Source: an uncultured Collinsella sp. (GTDB lineage Bacteria > Actinomycetota > Coriobacteriia > Coriobacteriales > Coriobacteriaceae). From it: a stretch of 36,051 nt of DNA. The position numbers and the translations under genes are program-made. The notes under the pieces are model-generated. The model was not told the origin of the DNA. It made no database searches and worked only from the letters and a program-made list of their open reading frames with translations. Below are positions 1-8,146 of this stretch, piece by piece. Position 1 is the first letter of the stretch. Every line of letters starts with the position of its first letter. The stretch is from NCBI GenBank assembly GCA_900542175.1, contig UQNC01000017.1:1-36051 (forward strand). Reading direction: 5' to 3'.

Positions 1-210
1 GCTCCGGCACCCGCTCCCGCACCGGCTCCTGCCGCTGCTCCCGCGGCCGGCACATGGACCTGCAGCTGCGGCGCCACCAACACCGGCAAGTTCTGCTCCG
101 AGTGCGGCAGTCCCGCACCCGCCCCGGCACCGGCCAAGTGGTTCTGCCCCAACTGCGGCAGCGAAAACGGCGGCAAGTTCTGCAGCAACTGCGGAACGCC
201 CAGGCCCTAG
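1..210 (+). CDS. C-terminal fragment of a double zinc-ribbon protein
   Basis: Frame 1 is open from the window edge to a TAG at 208-210, leaving 69 residues; the start lies outside the window. The fragment begins with an Ala-Pro linker and then carries two zinc ribbons, one of the form W-T-C-S-C-G...F-C-S-E-C-G and one C-P-N-C-G...F-C-S-N-C-G. This tail is typical of SPFH-domain proteins of the YdjI type and of other multi-domain proteins that end in double zinc ribbons. The missing N-terminus decides which; the SPFH assignment is inference. The next gene starts 80 bp downstream on the same strand. Confidence 0.75.
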   Translation, partial: APAPAPAPAPAAAPAAGTWTCSCGATNTGKFCSECGSPAPAPAPAKWFCPNCGSENGGKFCSNCGTPRP

Positions 211-290
211 CCCCTCTATCTGGTAATTGGCGGGGGATCCGCCACCCCCGCATTTGCTTCTATGGGTTTCGTTCGATAAAGGAGGACACC

Positions 291-1133
291 ATGAAGACAA
301 CGTTCAAAAAGTCCGTACTCGCATTTCTGACATGCGTCCTTGCGCTCGCCTTTGCCCTGACGGGCTGCAGCGGCGGCGGCAAAGACCCCAAGGCCAACTT
401 TGTCGGCAGCTGGGAGCTCTCGGGTGGAACCTCGGAGGGCGAGGAGCTGACCGAGGAGTACATGGAGATGTTCAAGGAATGGGGCGTCAACATCATCCCG
501 GTCCTCAACGAAGACGGCACGGGCAGCCTCGATTTGTTCTCCGAAGTCGACGACCTCAAGTGGGAAGCCAAGGACGCCACCACCGCAAGCATCACCGTTG
601 GCAAGGACACGACTGACGTGAAGCTCGAGGACGGCAAGCTCATCCTTGAGGAAGGCGAGGACAAGCTCATCTTTACCAAGTCCGATAAGGATCTCTCCGG
701 CACGGTGAAGAAGGATCGCGAGGCCGCCGAGAAGGAAGAGGAGATCGATGAGGCCGTCGAAGACGACGATACCGAGAACATTGAAATCTCCCCCGCCGTC
801 ACCGTCGCCGATGACGACCTGTGCACCATCACCGTCACCGAGAAGTTCAAGGACGAGCGGGGCGACACCGGCTTTGTCGTCAACATCACCAACAAGAGCG
901 ACAAGGACCTGACCTTCTACGCCCCCAGCGGCAAGACCAACGTCAACGGTACCATGAAGGAACCTTGGTTCTCGGCTCACCTGATGCCCGGCACCAACGC
1001 CACCGAGGAATTCACGTTCTCGAGCGGCGAGCTCGACAGCCTTGACGACCTGGTCAACACGACCATCGGCATCGACGCCTATCTGACCGATTCCTACGAG
1101 GACGTCGCCTCCTACAGCGTAACTATCGCGTAG
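291..1133 (+). CDS. Secreted lipoprotein with lipocalin-like and beta-sandwich domains
   Basis: A 280-residue protein starting at the ATG preceded by AAAGGAGG. Residues 1-24 form a lipoprotein signal peptide ending in the lipobox L-T-G-C, so the mature protein should be anchored by Cys at the outer face of the membrane. After a Gly/Lys linker, a 'GSWEL...DGTGSL...W..K' pattern resembles small lipocalin-like domains of Gram-positive lipoproteins. An acidic linker (about residues 145-165, rich in Glu and Asp) leads to a C-terminal beta-rich domain of about 100 residues similar in style to DUF4352/DUF5067 immunoglobulin-like folds. The ligand is unknown. An apparent longer upstream open frame is rejected because it overlaps the preceding gene and lacks a ribosome binding site. 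Confidence 0.85.
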   Translation: MKTTFKKSVLAFLTCVLALAFALTGCSGGGKDPKANFVGSWELSGGTSEGEELTEEYMEMFKEWGVNIIPVLNEDGTGSLDLFSEVDDLKWEAKDATTASITVGKDTTDVKLEDGKLILEEGEDKLIFTKSDKDLSGTVKKDREAAEKEEEIDEAVEDDDTENIEISPAVTVADDDLCTITVTEKFKDERGDTGFVVNITNKSDKDLTFYAPSGKTNVNGTMKEPWFSAHLMPGTNATEEFTFSSGELDSLDDLVNTTIGIDAYLTDSYEDVASYSVTIA

Positions 1134-1185
1134 GTGACAGACATCGACAGCCGCGGATTGGCGGACATATCCGCGGGTACCAGGC

Positions 1186-1214
1186 GGGGCCGCAGGAAAT
1201 GATCCTGCGGCCCC
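1186..1214. terminator. Bidirectional terminator between convergent genes
   Basis: A perfect 12-bp stem (1186-1197 with 1203-1214) closes a 5-base loop. It sits between the stop of the lipoprotein gene and the stop of the response regulator gene, so it can end transcription from both sides. The T-tract is weak on both strands. A second, smaller dyad, CCGCGGAT/ATCCGCGG (1151-1158 and 1169-1176), lies just upstream. Confidence 0.75.
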
Positions 1215-1243
1215 GTCGCTTGTATGCCGATACGTAACGATCG

Positions 1244-1864
1244 TTAGCGCTCCATGTTGGGAACGATGCTACCCTCCGTTACCGCGCGCACAGCCAGACG
1301 CATGATGTTGTCGTAGCCGGTCTTGTTGAGGATCTCCGAGATGCGGCGTTTGATGGTGCCCTCGCTCATAAACAGCTCGGCCGCAATCTCGCGACGACTT
1401 TTGCCCTCGCAGGCAAGGCGCAAAATCGATAGCTCGACATCGTCGAGGGCTGCCGTGCCCGAAAAAATGCTCTCGGGCGGCTTGGGAAACGTGCAGTAGC
1501 CAGCCAACGTGGAGCGCATCACGGCGAACAGCTCGTCGATACCGACGTTCTTGTACACAAAGCTATCGACGCCCGCCTCGCGGGCCTGATCGACAAAGGT
1601 GATCTCGGGCATGCCTGTCATGATAATGACGCGACACTCGGGCAGTTGTTCTTTGATGCGCGCCGCCGCCACGATGCCGTTGGAATCGTGTTCGGTGCAC
1701 ACATCCATCAGTATCATGTCCGGACGCTCCTTAAGCACAACGTCCAAGGCATCCGAGGCGTCGGCGATCGCGGCGACAACGGTCATGTCGGGCTGGTCGC
1801 CCACGGAACGCGCGAGGCTCTCGCGCAAGATAGCCTGGTCTTCGACGATTAACGCGCGGATCAT
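1244..1864 (-). CDS. NarL/FixJ-family response regulator
   Basis: A 206-residue two-domain response regulator. The receiver domain (about 1-120) has the acidic pair Glu8-Asp9, phospho-acceptor Asp54 in 'ILMDV', Thr83 and Lys105, so it should be phosphorylated normally. The C-terminal LuxR-type helix-turn-helix (about 140-197) contains 'SRREIAAELFMSEGTIKRRISEIL'-like helices that bind DNA. Its ATG overlaps the stop codon of the upstream histidine kinase by ATGA (1861-1864), so it is translated coupled to its cognate kinase. Target genes are not evident from the sequence. It is the last gene of a three-gene operon and ends against the convergent terminator at 1186-1214. Confidence 0.93.
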   Translation of the reverse strand: MIRALIVEDQAILRESLARSVGDQPDMTVVAAIADASDALDVVLKERPDMILMDVCTEHDSNGIVAAARIKEQLPECRVIIMTGMPEITFVDQAREAGVDSFVYKNVGIDELFAVMRSTLAGYCTFPKPPESIFSGTAALDDVELSILRLACEGKSRREIAAELFMSEGTIKRRISEILNKTGYDNIMRLAVRAVTEGSIVPNMER

Positions 1865-3360
1865 GAGTTTCTCCTTTGGGACGTGTCGTTGGCGTTAAGC
1901 GGAATGGATACCGTAAGCGTAAAGGGCGGGGTGGCGTGGACCTCTAGGCTGCCACCCAGATCTTGCGCGACATGCCTCATACCTGGGATACCCGTTCCCT
2001 CGCGATACGATACGGGGGCCGGAGACCCGTCGTTAGAAATCGTCATGTGCGCGACGGCGTCAGCATCCGTCCCCTCCTGCCACAAGCGCACATGGACCCG
2101 ATGCGCCTGCGCATGCTTGGTGGCATTGGTCGAGGCCTCGCGGATAATCTGCAAAAAGACGGCGGCGACACGCGCGTCCTCAGGCAGCGCGCCCTCCACA
2201 TCGATCTGCACGCTCACCAGGCCAAAGGCATGGACGATATCGCCCAGTTGCTCTGCCGGTTCGGTGTCGCCCCCGCTGCGCAGATCGGCAGCGATTGAGC
2301 GCAGCAGCGGGTCGATCTGCTCGAGTGACTCGTCATCCAGGCGCCCCTCCTCCAAATAGCGATGGAGGATGGACAGGCGCTGGCCGATCACATCGTGCAC
2401 GCGGGAACGCATGCGCAGGTAGGCCGCATTGTCGGCAACCTTTTTGACTTCTTCGATCTGGGCCTGGAGCTCTTGGCCCGCAAGCTCAAGCAGGTGGTTG
2501 GCCTGCGCCAGGCGGTCATGCGCATGCGCATACTCTGTCACGTCCAGACCGATTATGCGCTCGAACGAACGGCCCGAGACCATAACGCCATCGCACACAA
2601 ACAGGCGAATCTCGGCGGGAGAAACCTCGACCACCGCACGCGCCTCACCAAAGCGGTCCAGGTTGATCCGCACGCGGTTCTTACCGCCTTCGGGCATTTG
2701 CATGCTGAGCTTGCGCAGGTCGTTCCATGTACCGCTCATATCGCCTAGGTCGGTGGGCATATGAAGCTCCACCAGGTTTTTGCGCATGCAGCGGTTCATA
2801 AGCAGCGGACGGCCCTTCGGATCCAGATACAGGATGCCCACAGGAATCACGTTGATGGTTTCGATCGTCGAGAACGCGGTGATATCCTCCTGGCGGTTAC
2901 GGACGTCCATCAAGAGCGCCGCGACGGAACGGAACAGGAAGAACGCTCCCTCTGCGATAAGGACAACGGCCCACACCGAGCCCATGGCAAAAACCACCGG
3001 CGGTGTCACGGCGCCAACAAGCAGCAGCTCGGTCAGCATGACAGGGCGACGATAGTGCACCATGAGGACCACGCCATAGGCAAAGATCGCGGCATTGAGC
3101 CACAGCACTCCGCCCATTGCCCTGGCGCAAACGTCAAGCGGCGCCACCAGATACGAGCCAGACGACGCGAATAAGATGAGCGCCGAAATCATCAGGTGAA
3201 GCACAAGGCTCGTCTCGTAGGCGCAAATCACCTTACGGTTATAGGACGAGCGGCGCGATGCGATGAGCGGGACGTGGATCATCTGCAGACACGCAGCCAG
3301 GGCAAAGACAACATCGAGCGCAACGATTTGGGGAAGGATGAACGAAATTTGCATCGTCAC
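1861..3360 (-). CDS. NarX/DegS-type membrane sensor histidine kinase
   Basis: A 499-residue sensor kinase. The N-terminal third has about five to six hydrophobic segments (roughly residues 8-150) with no large extracellular domain, suggesting membrane-embedded sensing. A PAS-like region (about 160-275) is followed by a coiled coil and a HisKA_3 dimerisation box with candidate phospho-acceptor His322 in 'RVHDVIGQRL'. The ATPase domain retains the N-box ('REASTNATKH', Asn412), a 'SNDGS' G1 box near 442-446 and a 'GTGIPGM' G2 box at 455-461. It should phosphorylate the downstream NarL-type regulator. Its start overlaps the stop of the upstream 7TM gene by ATGA and its stop overlaps the regulator start the same way. 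Confidence 0.92.
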   Translation of the reverse strand: MTMQISFILPQIVALDVVFALAACLQMIHVPLIASRRSSYNRKVICAYETSLVLHLMISALILFASSGSYLVAPLDVCARAMGGVLWLNAAIFAYGVVLMVHYRRPVMLTELLLVGAVTPPVVFAMGSVWAVVLIAEGAFFLFRSVAALLMDVRNRQEDITAFSTIETINVIPVGILYLDPKGRPLLMNRCMRKNLVELHMPTDLGDMSGTWNDLRKLSMQMPEGGKNRVRINLDRFGEARAVVEVSPAEIRLFVCDGVMVSGRSFERIIGLDVTEYAHAHDRLAQANHLLELAGQELQAQIEEVKKVADNAAYLRMRSRVHDVIGQRLSILHRYLEEGRLDDESLEQIDPLLRSIAADLRSGGDTEPAEQLGDIVHAFGLVSVQIDVEGALPEDARVAAVFLQIIREASTNATKHAQAHRVHVRLWQEGTDADAVAHMTISNDGSPAPVSYREGTGIPGMRHVAQDLGGSLEVHATPPFTLTVSIPLNANDTSQRRNS

Positions 3361-5240
3361 TCACCCGCCTGCGGCATCAAGACGATCATGCGCAGCTGAC
3401 CGGGTTCGCCCTCAAGACGGTACGCCACGTTACGCCCTTGCAGCGCGCTCTCGAGCTCTTGCGCAGCGGGCGTCTGAGAAAGATCTTCATCATCGTTGGA
3501 AAAAAGCGTGGCGCGCAGCTCGACACTGCATCGGTCATGGTCGCCCAAGTGATACATAAGCGCCGGATGGTCGGTGGTGTAGGCAAAAAACGCAAAGTCA
3601 TACACGCAGTCGTACAGGGCGCTTACCGTACTGGCGTGCATCGGGCGCCGTATGGCGATAATCGAGGCGCAATCGATATCGATGGTGCGCAGGTCGCTTG
3701 CGAGCTCGTTGGCAATGAGCTGAATGCGGTCGCGATCAAAACCGCTCTCACCGTGCTGTGCCAACGTGAGCGACCCTTTGCGCTTGCAATAGGCGACGAG
3801 CATCTTGGCGCGCTGCAGCATGCGGTAACGCTCGTGCGAAGACGCCTCGTCGGTCAACGGCGGCAGCGAACTCAGCAGGTCGTACATCCCTTCGAGCGCG
3901 CGGGCAAGTGCTTGGTCCACGTCTTGGACCAGCAAGGTCTCGGCCTCTTGATCTGCCAGGTGCGTCTTAAGGTCGTAGTCGGCGGCGAGCAGCTCGTTTT
4001 GACGCTGCAGCTCCATGCGACGCTGCGCCAGTTCGCGATTGAGTTCGTTGAGCTCCGACACGTCTTGGGCAAGCAGGGCCGATCCGCCCAGCAGTGGAAA
4101 GGCACGGTACACCACATCGGGATCGGACGCCACAGCAAAGGCATGGACGTGGCCGTGCTCCTGGGTCCGCAACTCCTCGCGCACGCCTACCGGCATTGGC
4201 TTTGACGCCGGCGTGGCATAGACTTCCTGCAGGTCGCGCGTTAGAACTTTGAGGTCAAGCGGCAAGGTGTCGAAGATGCCGGCGAGGTCGTGATACGACG
4301 GAATGACACCGCAATCGAGACAGATTTCCATCGCCACCACGCACAGGACGCAATAGACGAGCGAAAAGTTGAGCCTCCATGCCCAGGGCACGCGCAACGC
4401 ATACGAGACGGCAAAGAATGCGCCACCCAGCAGTACGAGCGCCGCCGTGCCCGAGAAACGCTGGATGCGAAAGGACGAGGACCGGCCCACCAGGATAAAA
4501 AAGGCCACAAAGTTAAAGGCCGTCCACACTAAGACAGCGAAATAACCCCAGCCGTACGTGTAATCGTTGCTCCAGGTGTCGCTTGTACGGTCAAAGTGGA
4601 AGACCTGCTGGTGAAAATCGTTGGTGAGCACAAATCCGATAAGCAGGATAGCCACAATCCAAAGCGCAGCGCAGTAGCGGCGACCCAGGCGGTGTTGCTC
4701 CAGACCCGCAAGGCGCAGACCACACAACTGGTAGAGCAGCGGAATGAGCGTCATGGGCACGTAGTACAGGTACCACAGCACGGTGGCATAGAACGGCGTG
4801 AACGACTTGTACTTGAGAATGACTTCGATCATCCAGAGGGCACAGATGGTGGCGACGGCAACAAGGCGGCGGCGCAACACATAGTCCAAACAGCGTAGAT
4901 AGACCGATACACCCCAGATCGAAAATATAATTGCGGCGACAAGCAACGGGAGAGAGCTCGAGTGGACGAGCGCATCCACGACCTCTTCGGACACCTCGAC
5001 ATAGGCAGGCACGGTATTGGAAAGCTTGGGGTCGGAGGCAAACAGCGCCGGCAAGACTGCCAAAAGGATAAGGAACAGCGCGGCGATGGCGCCGGCGATC
5101 GCGAAGACGCGGTGGCGGTATACACGATGCGATATGCCCACAAGGAATCGCGGCATGGCGAAGAGCCTGCCGCCCCTGGGATCCGCCACGGGTGCGGATC
5201 GGGCGGCCGCATGGCCGATATGTCGCTCGCGGGTACCCAT
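3357..5240 (-). CDS. 7TM kinase-like signalling protein without recognisable catalytic motifs
   Basis: A 627-residue protein with about seven to eight membrane segments between residues 40 and 320, reminiscent of the N-terminal 7TM module of some histidine kinases. A PAS-like stretch (about 345-395) and a long coiled coil (about 395-450) follow. The C-terminal 170 residues have the spacing of a histidine kinase core, but I see no HisKA phospho-acceptor box, no Asn-box and no DxG/GxG ATP boxes. It is therefore either a pseudokinase or an unrelated sensor. It opens the operon, with a 4-bp ATGA overlap to the active-looking kinase, which suggests it modulates that kinase. Met29 (ATG at 5154-5156) is an alternative start, since the first 28 residues look poorly conserved in character. 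Confidence 0.8.
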   Translation of the reverse strand: MGTRERHIGHAAARSAPVADPRGGRLFAMPRFLVGISHRVYRHRVFAIAGAIAALFLILLAVLPALFASDPKLSNTVPAYVEVSEEVVDALVHSSSLPLLVAAIIFSIWGVSVYLRCLDYVLRRRLVAVATICALWMIEVILKYKSFTPFYATVLWYLYYVPMTLIPLLYQLCGLRLAGLEQHRLGRRYCAALWIVAILLIGFVLTNDFHQQVFHFDRTSDTWSNDYTYGWGYFAVLVWTAFNFVAFFILVGRSSSFRIQRFSGTAALVLLGGAFFAVSYALRVPWAWRLNFSLVYCVLCVVAMEICLDCGVIPSYHDLAGIFDTLPLDLKVLTRDLQEVYATPASKPMPVGVREELRTQEHGHVHAFAVASDPDVVYRAFPLLGGSALLAQDVSELNELNRELAQRRMELQRQNELLAADYDLKTHLADQEAETLLVQDVDQALARALEGMYDLLSSLPPLTDEASSHERYRMLQRAKMLVAYCKRKGSLTLAQHGESGFDRDRIQLIANELASDLRTIDIDCASIIAIRRPMHASTVSALYDCVYDFAFFAYTTDHPALMYHLGDHDRCSVELRATLFSNDDEDLSQTPAAQELESALQGRNVAYRLEGEPGQLRMIVLMPQAGE

Positions 5241-5326
5241 AGTGCTTTTAGTGTACCGACAGATAGGCCCAAAAATCGGGCCACATGTCCCAAAATCCGC
5301 CGACGGCGAGGGACGTCGCCAGCGAC

Positions 5327-5355
5327 TAGTCGTTTAAGAACGTCCCCAATGACTA
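5327..5355. repeat. Short intergenic palindromic repeat, GTCCCCAATGA family, copy 1
   Basis: TAGTC and GACTA bracket the core 'AAGAACGTCCCCAATGA'. The same core occurs at 5467-5497, 27449-27488 and 35972-35996, always outside genes or just touching a stop codon. This copy lies in the 341-bp gene-free interval 5241-5581, which also holds two further palindromes and a terminator. Confidence 0.6.
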
Positions 5356-5393
5356 AGACAAAACGAGCGAGGATTTTTGGACGCCCAAATGGC

Positions 5394-5457
5394 GAGAGTG
5401 GATAATCTCCCACTTTGAGCCCACAAACAGGCTAAAAACGGGAGATTATCCACTCTC
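5394..5457. repeat. 18-bp perfect inverted repeat with 28-nt loop
   Basis: The arm at 5394-5411 (GAGAGTGGATAATCTCCC) is perfectly repeated in inverse at 5440-5457. It would form a strong cruciform or RNA stem. It has no T-tract and lies between two copies of the GTCCCCAATGA repeat, so it looks like a dispersed intergenic element rather than a terminator. Confidence 0.7.
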
Positions 5458-5466
5458 ATTCTGCGG

Positions 5467-5497
5467 GCACTCATTTAAGTACGTCCCCAATGAGTGC
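5467..5497. repeat. Short intergenic palindromic repeat, GTCCCCAATGA family, copy 2
   Basis: A perfect 9-bp inverted repeat (GCACTCATT at 5467-5475 and its complement at 5489-5497) encloses TAAGTACGTCCCC. The sequence matches the copies at 5327-5355 and 27449-27488 in the core and the one at 35972-35996 in the left arm. Confidence 0.65.
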
Positions 5498-5513
5498 TTT
5501 CACTTCTTTTAAC

Positions 5514-5552
5514 AAAACGCCCGGCGGGCATTAACTGCTCGCCGGGCGTTTT
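5514..5552. terminator. Rho-independent terminator downstream of the first GH1 gene
   Basis: A 13-bp perfect stem (5514-5526 with 5540-5552) with a GC-rich core and an A/T run on both sides forms a classical bidirectional terminator. It lies about 30 bp after the stop of the minus-strand 6-phospho-beta-glucosidase gene. Confidence 0.85.
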
Positions 5553-5581
5553 GGTTAGGAGGCTATGGTTGTTGGGAAGCC

Positions 5582-7012
5582 TTAGGCCAGGTCCTCGCCG
5601 TTCGTCTCGATGACGTGTTTGTACCAGTCGAAGCTCTTCTTTTTGGAACGCTTGAGGGTTCCGTTGCCCGCATCATCGCGGTCGACATAGATAAAGCCGT
5701 AGCGCTTGGACATCTCGCCCGTGCCGGCAGACACCAGGTCGATCGGGCCCCAGGTGGTGTAGCCCAGCAGGTCAACGCCGTCCTCGGTCACCGCATCGCG
5801 CATCGCGGCGATATGCTGGCGCAGGTAGTCGATACGGTAGTCGTCGTTGATGGAGCCATCCTCCTCGACAACATCCTTGGCGCCCAGACCGTTCTCGACC
5901 ACAAACAGCGGCTTCTGATAACGGTCGTACAGGTCGTTGAGGGTGATGCGGAAGCCCAGCGGATCGATGGCCCAGCCCCACTGGCTCTCCTGCAGGTAGG
6001 GGTTCTTGGCGCCGGCGAAGGCGTTGCCCTGGGTGCGCTCGACATCGGGGTTATCGGCACCGGCGGAGCAACGGGTGCTGTAATAGCTAAAGCTGATGAA
6101 GTCGACGGTGTTGGCGGCCAGGATCTCGCGGTCCTCATCCGTCATGCCCACATCGATGCCCAAACGCTCGAGCTTCTTGACGGCATAGGCCGGGTAGTAG
6201 CCGCGGCTCTGAACGTCGACGAAGAAATAGTTGCTCTGGTTGTCAATCTGCGCCTGGCGCACATCGCCCGGACGGCAGCTGTAGGGGTAGTAGCTACCTG
6301 CGGCAAGCATGCAACCGATCTTGACCTCAGGGTCGATCTCGTGAGCGATCTTGGTTGCCCAAGCGCTGGCGACGAGCTCGTTGTGGGCGGCCAGGTACTC
6401 GACGGTCTCCTTGTTCTCGCCCTCCTCAAAGACCAGACCGGCACCCATAAACGGCAGGTGCAAGATCATATTGATCTCGTTGAAGGTAAGCCAGTACTTT
6501 ACCAGGCCCTTGTAGCGGGTGAAGATCGTGGCCGCGAGGTTCTTGTAGAAGTCGATGAGCTTGCGGTTGCGCCAGCCGCCGTACTCCTTGATGAGGTGAA
6601 TCGGGCAGTCGAAGTGCGTGATGGTCACGAGCGGCTCAATGCCGTGCGCCTGACACTCGCGGAACACGTCCTCGTAGAAGGCCAGGCCGGCCTCGTTGGG
6701 CTCAGTCTCGTCGCCGTTGGGGAAGATGCGGGTCCAGGCCAGGCTCATGCGGAAGGTCTTAAAGCCCATCTCGGCAAAGAGGGCGATGTCCTCCTTGTAG
6801 TGGTGATAGAAATCGATGCCGGTCTGCGCGGGGTAGTAATAGCCGTCCTCGAAGTCGAGCATCTTGCGCTGGCCGGAGACCACCGCATAGCGCTCGGGGC
6901 CGTGCGGCGCCACGTCCACGTTGGCCAGGCCGCGGCCATCCACGTCGTAAGCGCCCTCGCACTGGTTGGCAGCCGTCGCGCCGCCCCACAGGAAGTCTTT
7001 ACGGAAAGCCAT
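5582..7012 (-). CDS. 6-phospho-beta-glucosidase, GH1 family
   Basis: A 476-residue glycoside hydrolase family 1 enzyme, full length for the family. It hydrolyses 6-phosphorylated beta-glucosides delivered by a PTS, releasing glucose 6-phosphate and the aglycone in the cytoplasm. The acid/base Glu179 sits in 'TFNEIN' and the nucleophile Glu373 in 'VVENGLG'. Ser428, Lys436 and Tyr438 match the phosphate-binding loop 'S...KRYGFIYVD' that separates 6-phospho-glycosidases from plain beta-glucosidases. The ATG at 7012 is preceded by GAAAGGA. The gene is monocistronic, with a terminator downstream and a 345-bp repeat-rich interval upstream. It has a paralogue at 14941-16359 that sits in a PTS operon; this copy has no transporter beside it. 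Confidence 0.93.
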   Translation of the reverse strand: MAFRKDFLWGGATAANQCEGAYDVDGRGLANVDVAPHGPERYAVVSGQRKMLDFEDGYYYPAQTGIDFYHHYKEDIALFAEMGFKTFRMSLAWTRIFPNGDETEPNEAGLAFYEDVFRECQAHGIEPLVTITHFDCPIHLIKEYGGWRNRKLIDFYKNLAATIFTRYKGLVKYWLTFNEINMILHLPFMGAGLVFEEGENKETVEYLAAHNELVASAWATKIAHEIDPEVKIGCMLAAGSYYPYSCRPGDVRQAQIDNQSNYFFVDVQSRGYYPAYAVKKLERLGIDVGMTDEDREILAANTVDFISFSYYSTRCSAGADNPDVERTQGNAFAGAKNPYLQESQWGWAIDPLGFRITLNDLYDRYQKPLFVVENGLGAKDVVEEDGSINDDYRIDYLRQHIAAMRDAVTEDGVDLLGYTTWGPIDLVSAGTGEMSKRYGFIYVDRDDAGNGTLKRSKKKSFDWYKHVIETNGEDLA

Positions 7013-7155
7013 GCATCAATCCTTTCACACGCTGTTTGTCGTGGTTTCAGTATCCCCGTAAGCAGCGCGCTACTCAACGGCAACGACGCAGGCCGACACT
7101 TCTTTTCGCACACGGCGGCCCGGCAGCCGCCCCTGCCTGACACTTTCTGATACCG

Positions 7156-7208
7156 CCGCCCCAAACCACCACAAAGGGGACAGGCACCTTTGTGGTGGTT
7201 TGGGGCGG
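7156..7208. repeat. 22-bp perfect palindrome with GGGGACAGGCA loop region
   Basis: The arm at 7156-7177 is perfectly inverted at 7187-7208 around a 9-base loop GGACAGGCA. This is one of the strongest stem-loops in the window. It lies upstream of the GH1 gene in an intergenic interval and has no T-tract. The 'AAAGGGGACAGGCACCTTT' core relates it to the other GGGGAC-core palindromes here. Confidence 0.75.
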
Positions 7209-7211
7209 TTT

Positions 7212-7350
7212 GTCTCGATCTGTAACAGGTAGGCAGCCAAAACCGGGCTTGGTGTTACAGATCGAGATTTTCGGGCAGCCCCCCCGCAGTTTGTCTAAAT
7301 CTGTAACAGGTAGAGACGATTTAGCCCGCTAGATGTTACAAATCGAGACG
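7212..7350. repeat. Two tandem stem-loop units sharing 'ATCTGTAACAGGTAG'
   Basis: Two units begin at 7212 and 7293 (period 81 bp), each starting GTCT..ATCTGTAACAGGTAG. Unit 1 has a perfect 14-bp inverted repeat (7214-7227 with 7253-7266). Unit 2 has a 15-bp arm (7294-7308) whose inverse at 7334-7348 matches at 12 positions. Together with the 7156-7208 palindrome they fill the gene-free interval 7013-7357, in which I see no gene. Confidence 0.65.
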
Positions 7351-7357
7351 GAAGATG

Positions 7358-8002
7358 CTAGTCACAGGCGATGTCGAGGTTCTTGCCGACGAGGCCCACG
7401 TAGCCGCCCTCGGCAGCCTTGGGACTATCTGCGTGGCAGAGAACCCACTTGTCGGCCTTCCAGTAGCAGTAGCTGTCACCGGCGGCAGGCATGTCGGCTG
7501 CGGCCTCGGGGCGCGGGCCATTGGTGCCCGCCGGCAGCGCCACCATCACCTGGAAGCCGCCGTCGTCGACCATGCAGGGCGTGTAGTGGAGCGTGGTGTT
7601 GAAGACTTCGACGACCGTACCCGCCGGCACGCGGAACGCCTTGACGCACGCGGTGTCGAGCTTGCCGTCCTCGATCTCCCAGCGATGCGCCACGAGCAGG
7701 ATAAAGTCGCGAGCGCCCAGGTTAAACTCGCTGGCGCGGTGATACTCCAGGCAGTTGAGCTGCGTGTTGTGGCCGTTGCACCAGCCGAGCTGGAAGGGGC
7801 GGCCGCCAAACATGAGAAAGCCCAGTTTATCGGCACCCTTGACGCTCTCGAGCTCCGGCGCGCTTGCTACGTACTTGCTGCCTTCGGGGATGGGCGTGGC
7901 AGAGAGCGCCTCGAGCACGAGCAACGTGAGCTCGGACGGAACGTCATCCCAAACGTTGCCATAGGATTTGAACTCGGGATCGTTGACAGAATAGATGTGC
8001 AT
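7358..8002 (-). CDS. DUF4867-like, cupin-like protein
   Basis: A 214-residue soluble protein starting at an ATG preceded by CAGGAGC. Length and pattern ('LGWCNGHNTQLNCLEYHRASEFN', 'DFILLVAHR', 'GTVVEVFNTTLHYTPC') resemble the DUF4867 family, which I recall as small cupin-like proteins found near sugar-metabolism genes in Firmicutes and Actinobacteria. Several His and Glu residues in the central beta-rich part could bind a metal, which would fit a sugar isomerase or epimerase role, but that is inference. It appears monocistronic, with its own promoter and a palindromic operator candidate at 8013-8038. Confidence 0.75.
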   Translation of the reverse strand: MHIYSVNDPEFKSYGNVWDDVPSELTLLVLEALSATPIPEGSKYVASAPELESVKGADKLGFLMFGGRPFQLGWCNGHNTQLNCLEYHRASEFNLGARDFILLVAHRWEIEDGKLDTACVKAFRVPAGTVVEVFNTTLHYTPCMVDDGGFQVMVALPAGTNGPRPEAAADMPAAGDSYCYWKADKWVLCHADSPKAAEGGYVGLVGKNLDIACD

Positions 8003-8012
8003 GTTCGCTCCT

Positions 8013-8038
8013 GTTCGTAAATGTGACTATACGAACAT
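8013..8038 (-). promoter_or_regulatory. Operator-like palindrome over the -10 box of the DUF4867 gene
   Basis: TGTTCGTA (8013-8020) and TACGAACA (8031-8038) form a perfect 8-bp dyad with a 10-base spacer. On the minus strand a TATAGT -10-like hexamer (8027-8032) lies inside it, and the ribosome binding site follows directly. A repressor bound here would block both polymerase and the start of the message. I see no convincing -35 box. Confidence 0.5.
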
Positions 8039-8086
8039 TCTAGAACAAACATGAGCGATTTTGAACGCTCGTCCCGACCACTCAAC

Positions 8087-8117
8087 AAAAAGGCGCCCCC
8101 GCATAAGCGAAGGCGCC
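8087..8117 (-). terminator. Rho-independent terminator of luxS
   Basis: Read on the minus strand, GGCGCC-TT-CGC-TTAT-GCG-GG-GGCGCC forms a stem followed by five T. It starts 30 bases after the luxS stop codon. Confidence 0.85.
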
Positions 8118-8146
8118 CAATGCGCGCGCTTTGGGCGATAAAGCCC

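Noticed and set aside
54..290. N-terminal extension of the lipoprotein frame
   Set aside because: It overlaps the zinc-ribbon gene in another frame, lacks a ribosome binding site, and would bury the signal peptide.
5615..7150. A 511-residue plus-strand frame opposite the first GH1 gene
   Set aside because: The minus strand encodes a full GH1 enzyme with all catalytic residues; the plus frame matches no family.
7212..7350. CRISPR array
   Set aside because: There are only two units, each an internal palindrome of about 60 bp, with no uniform spacer.
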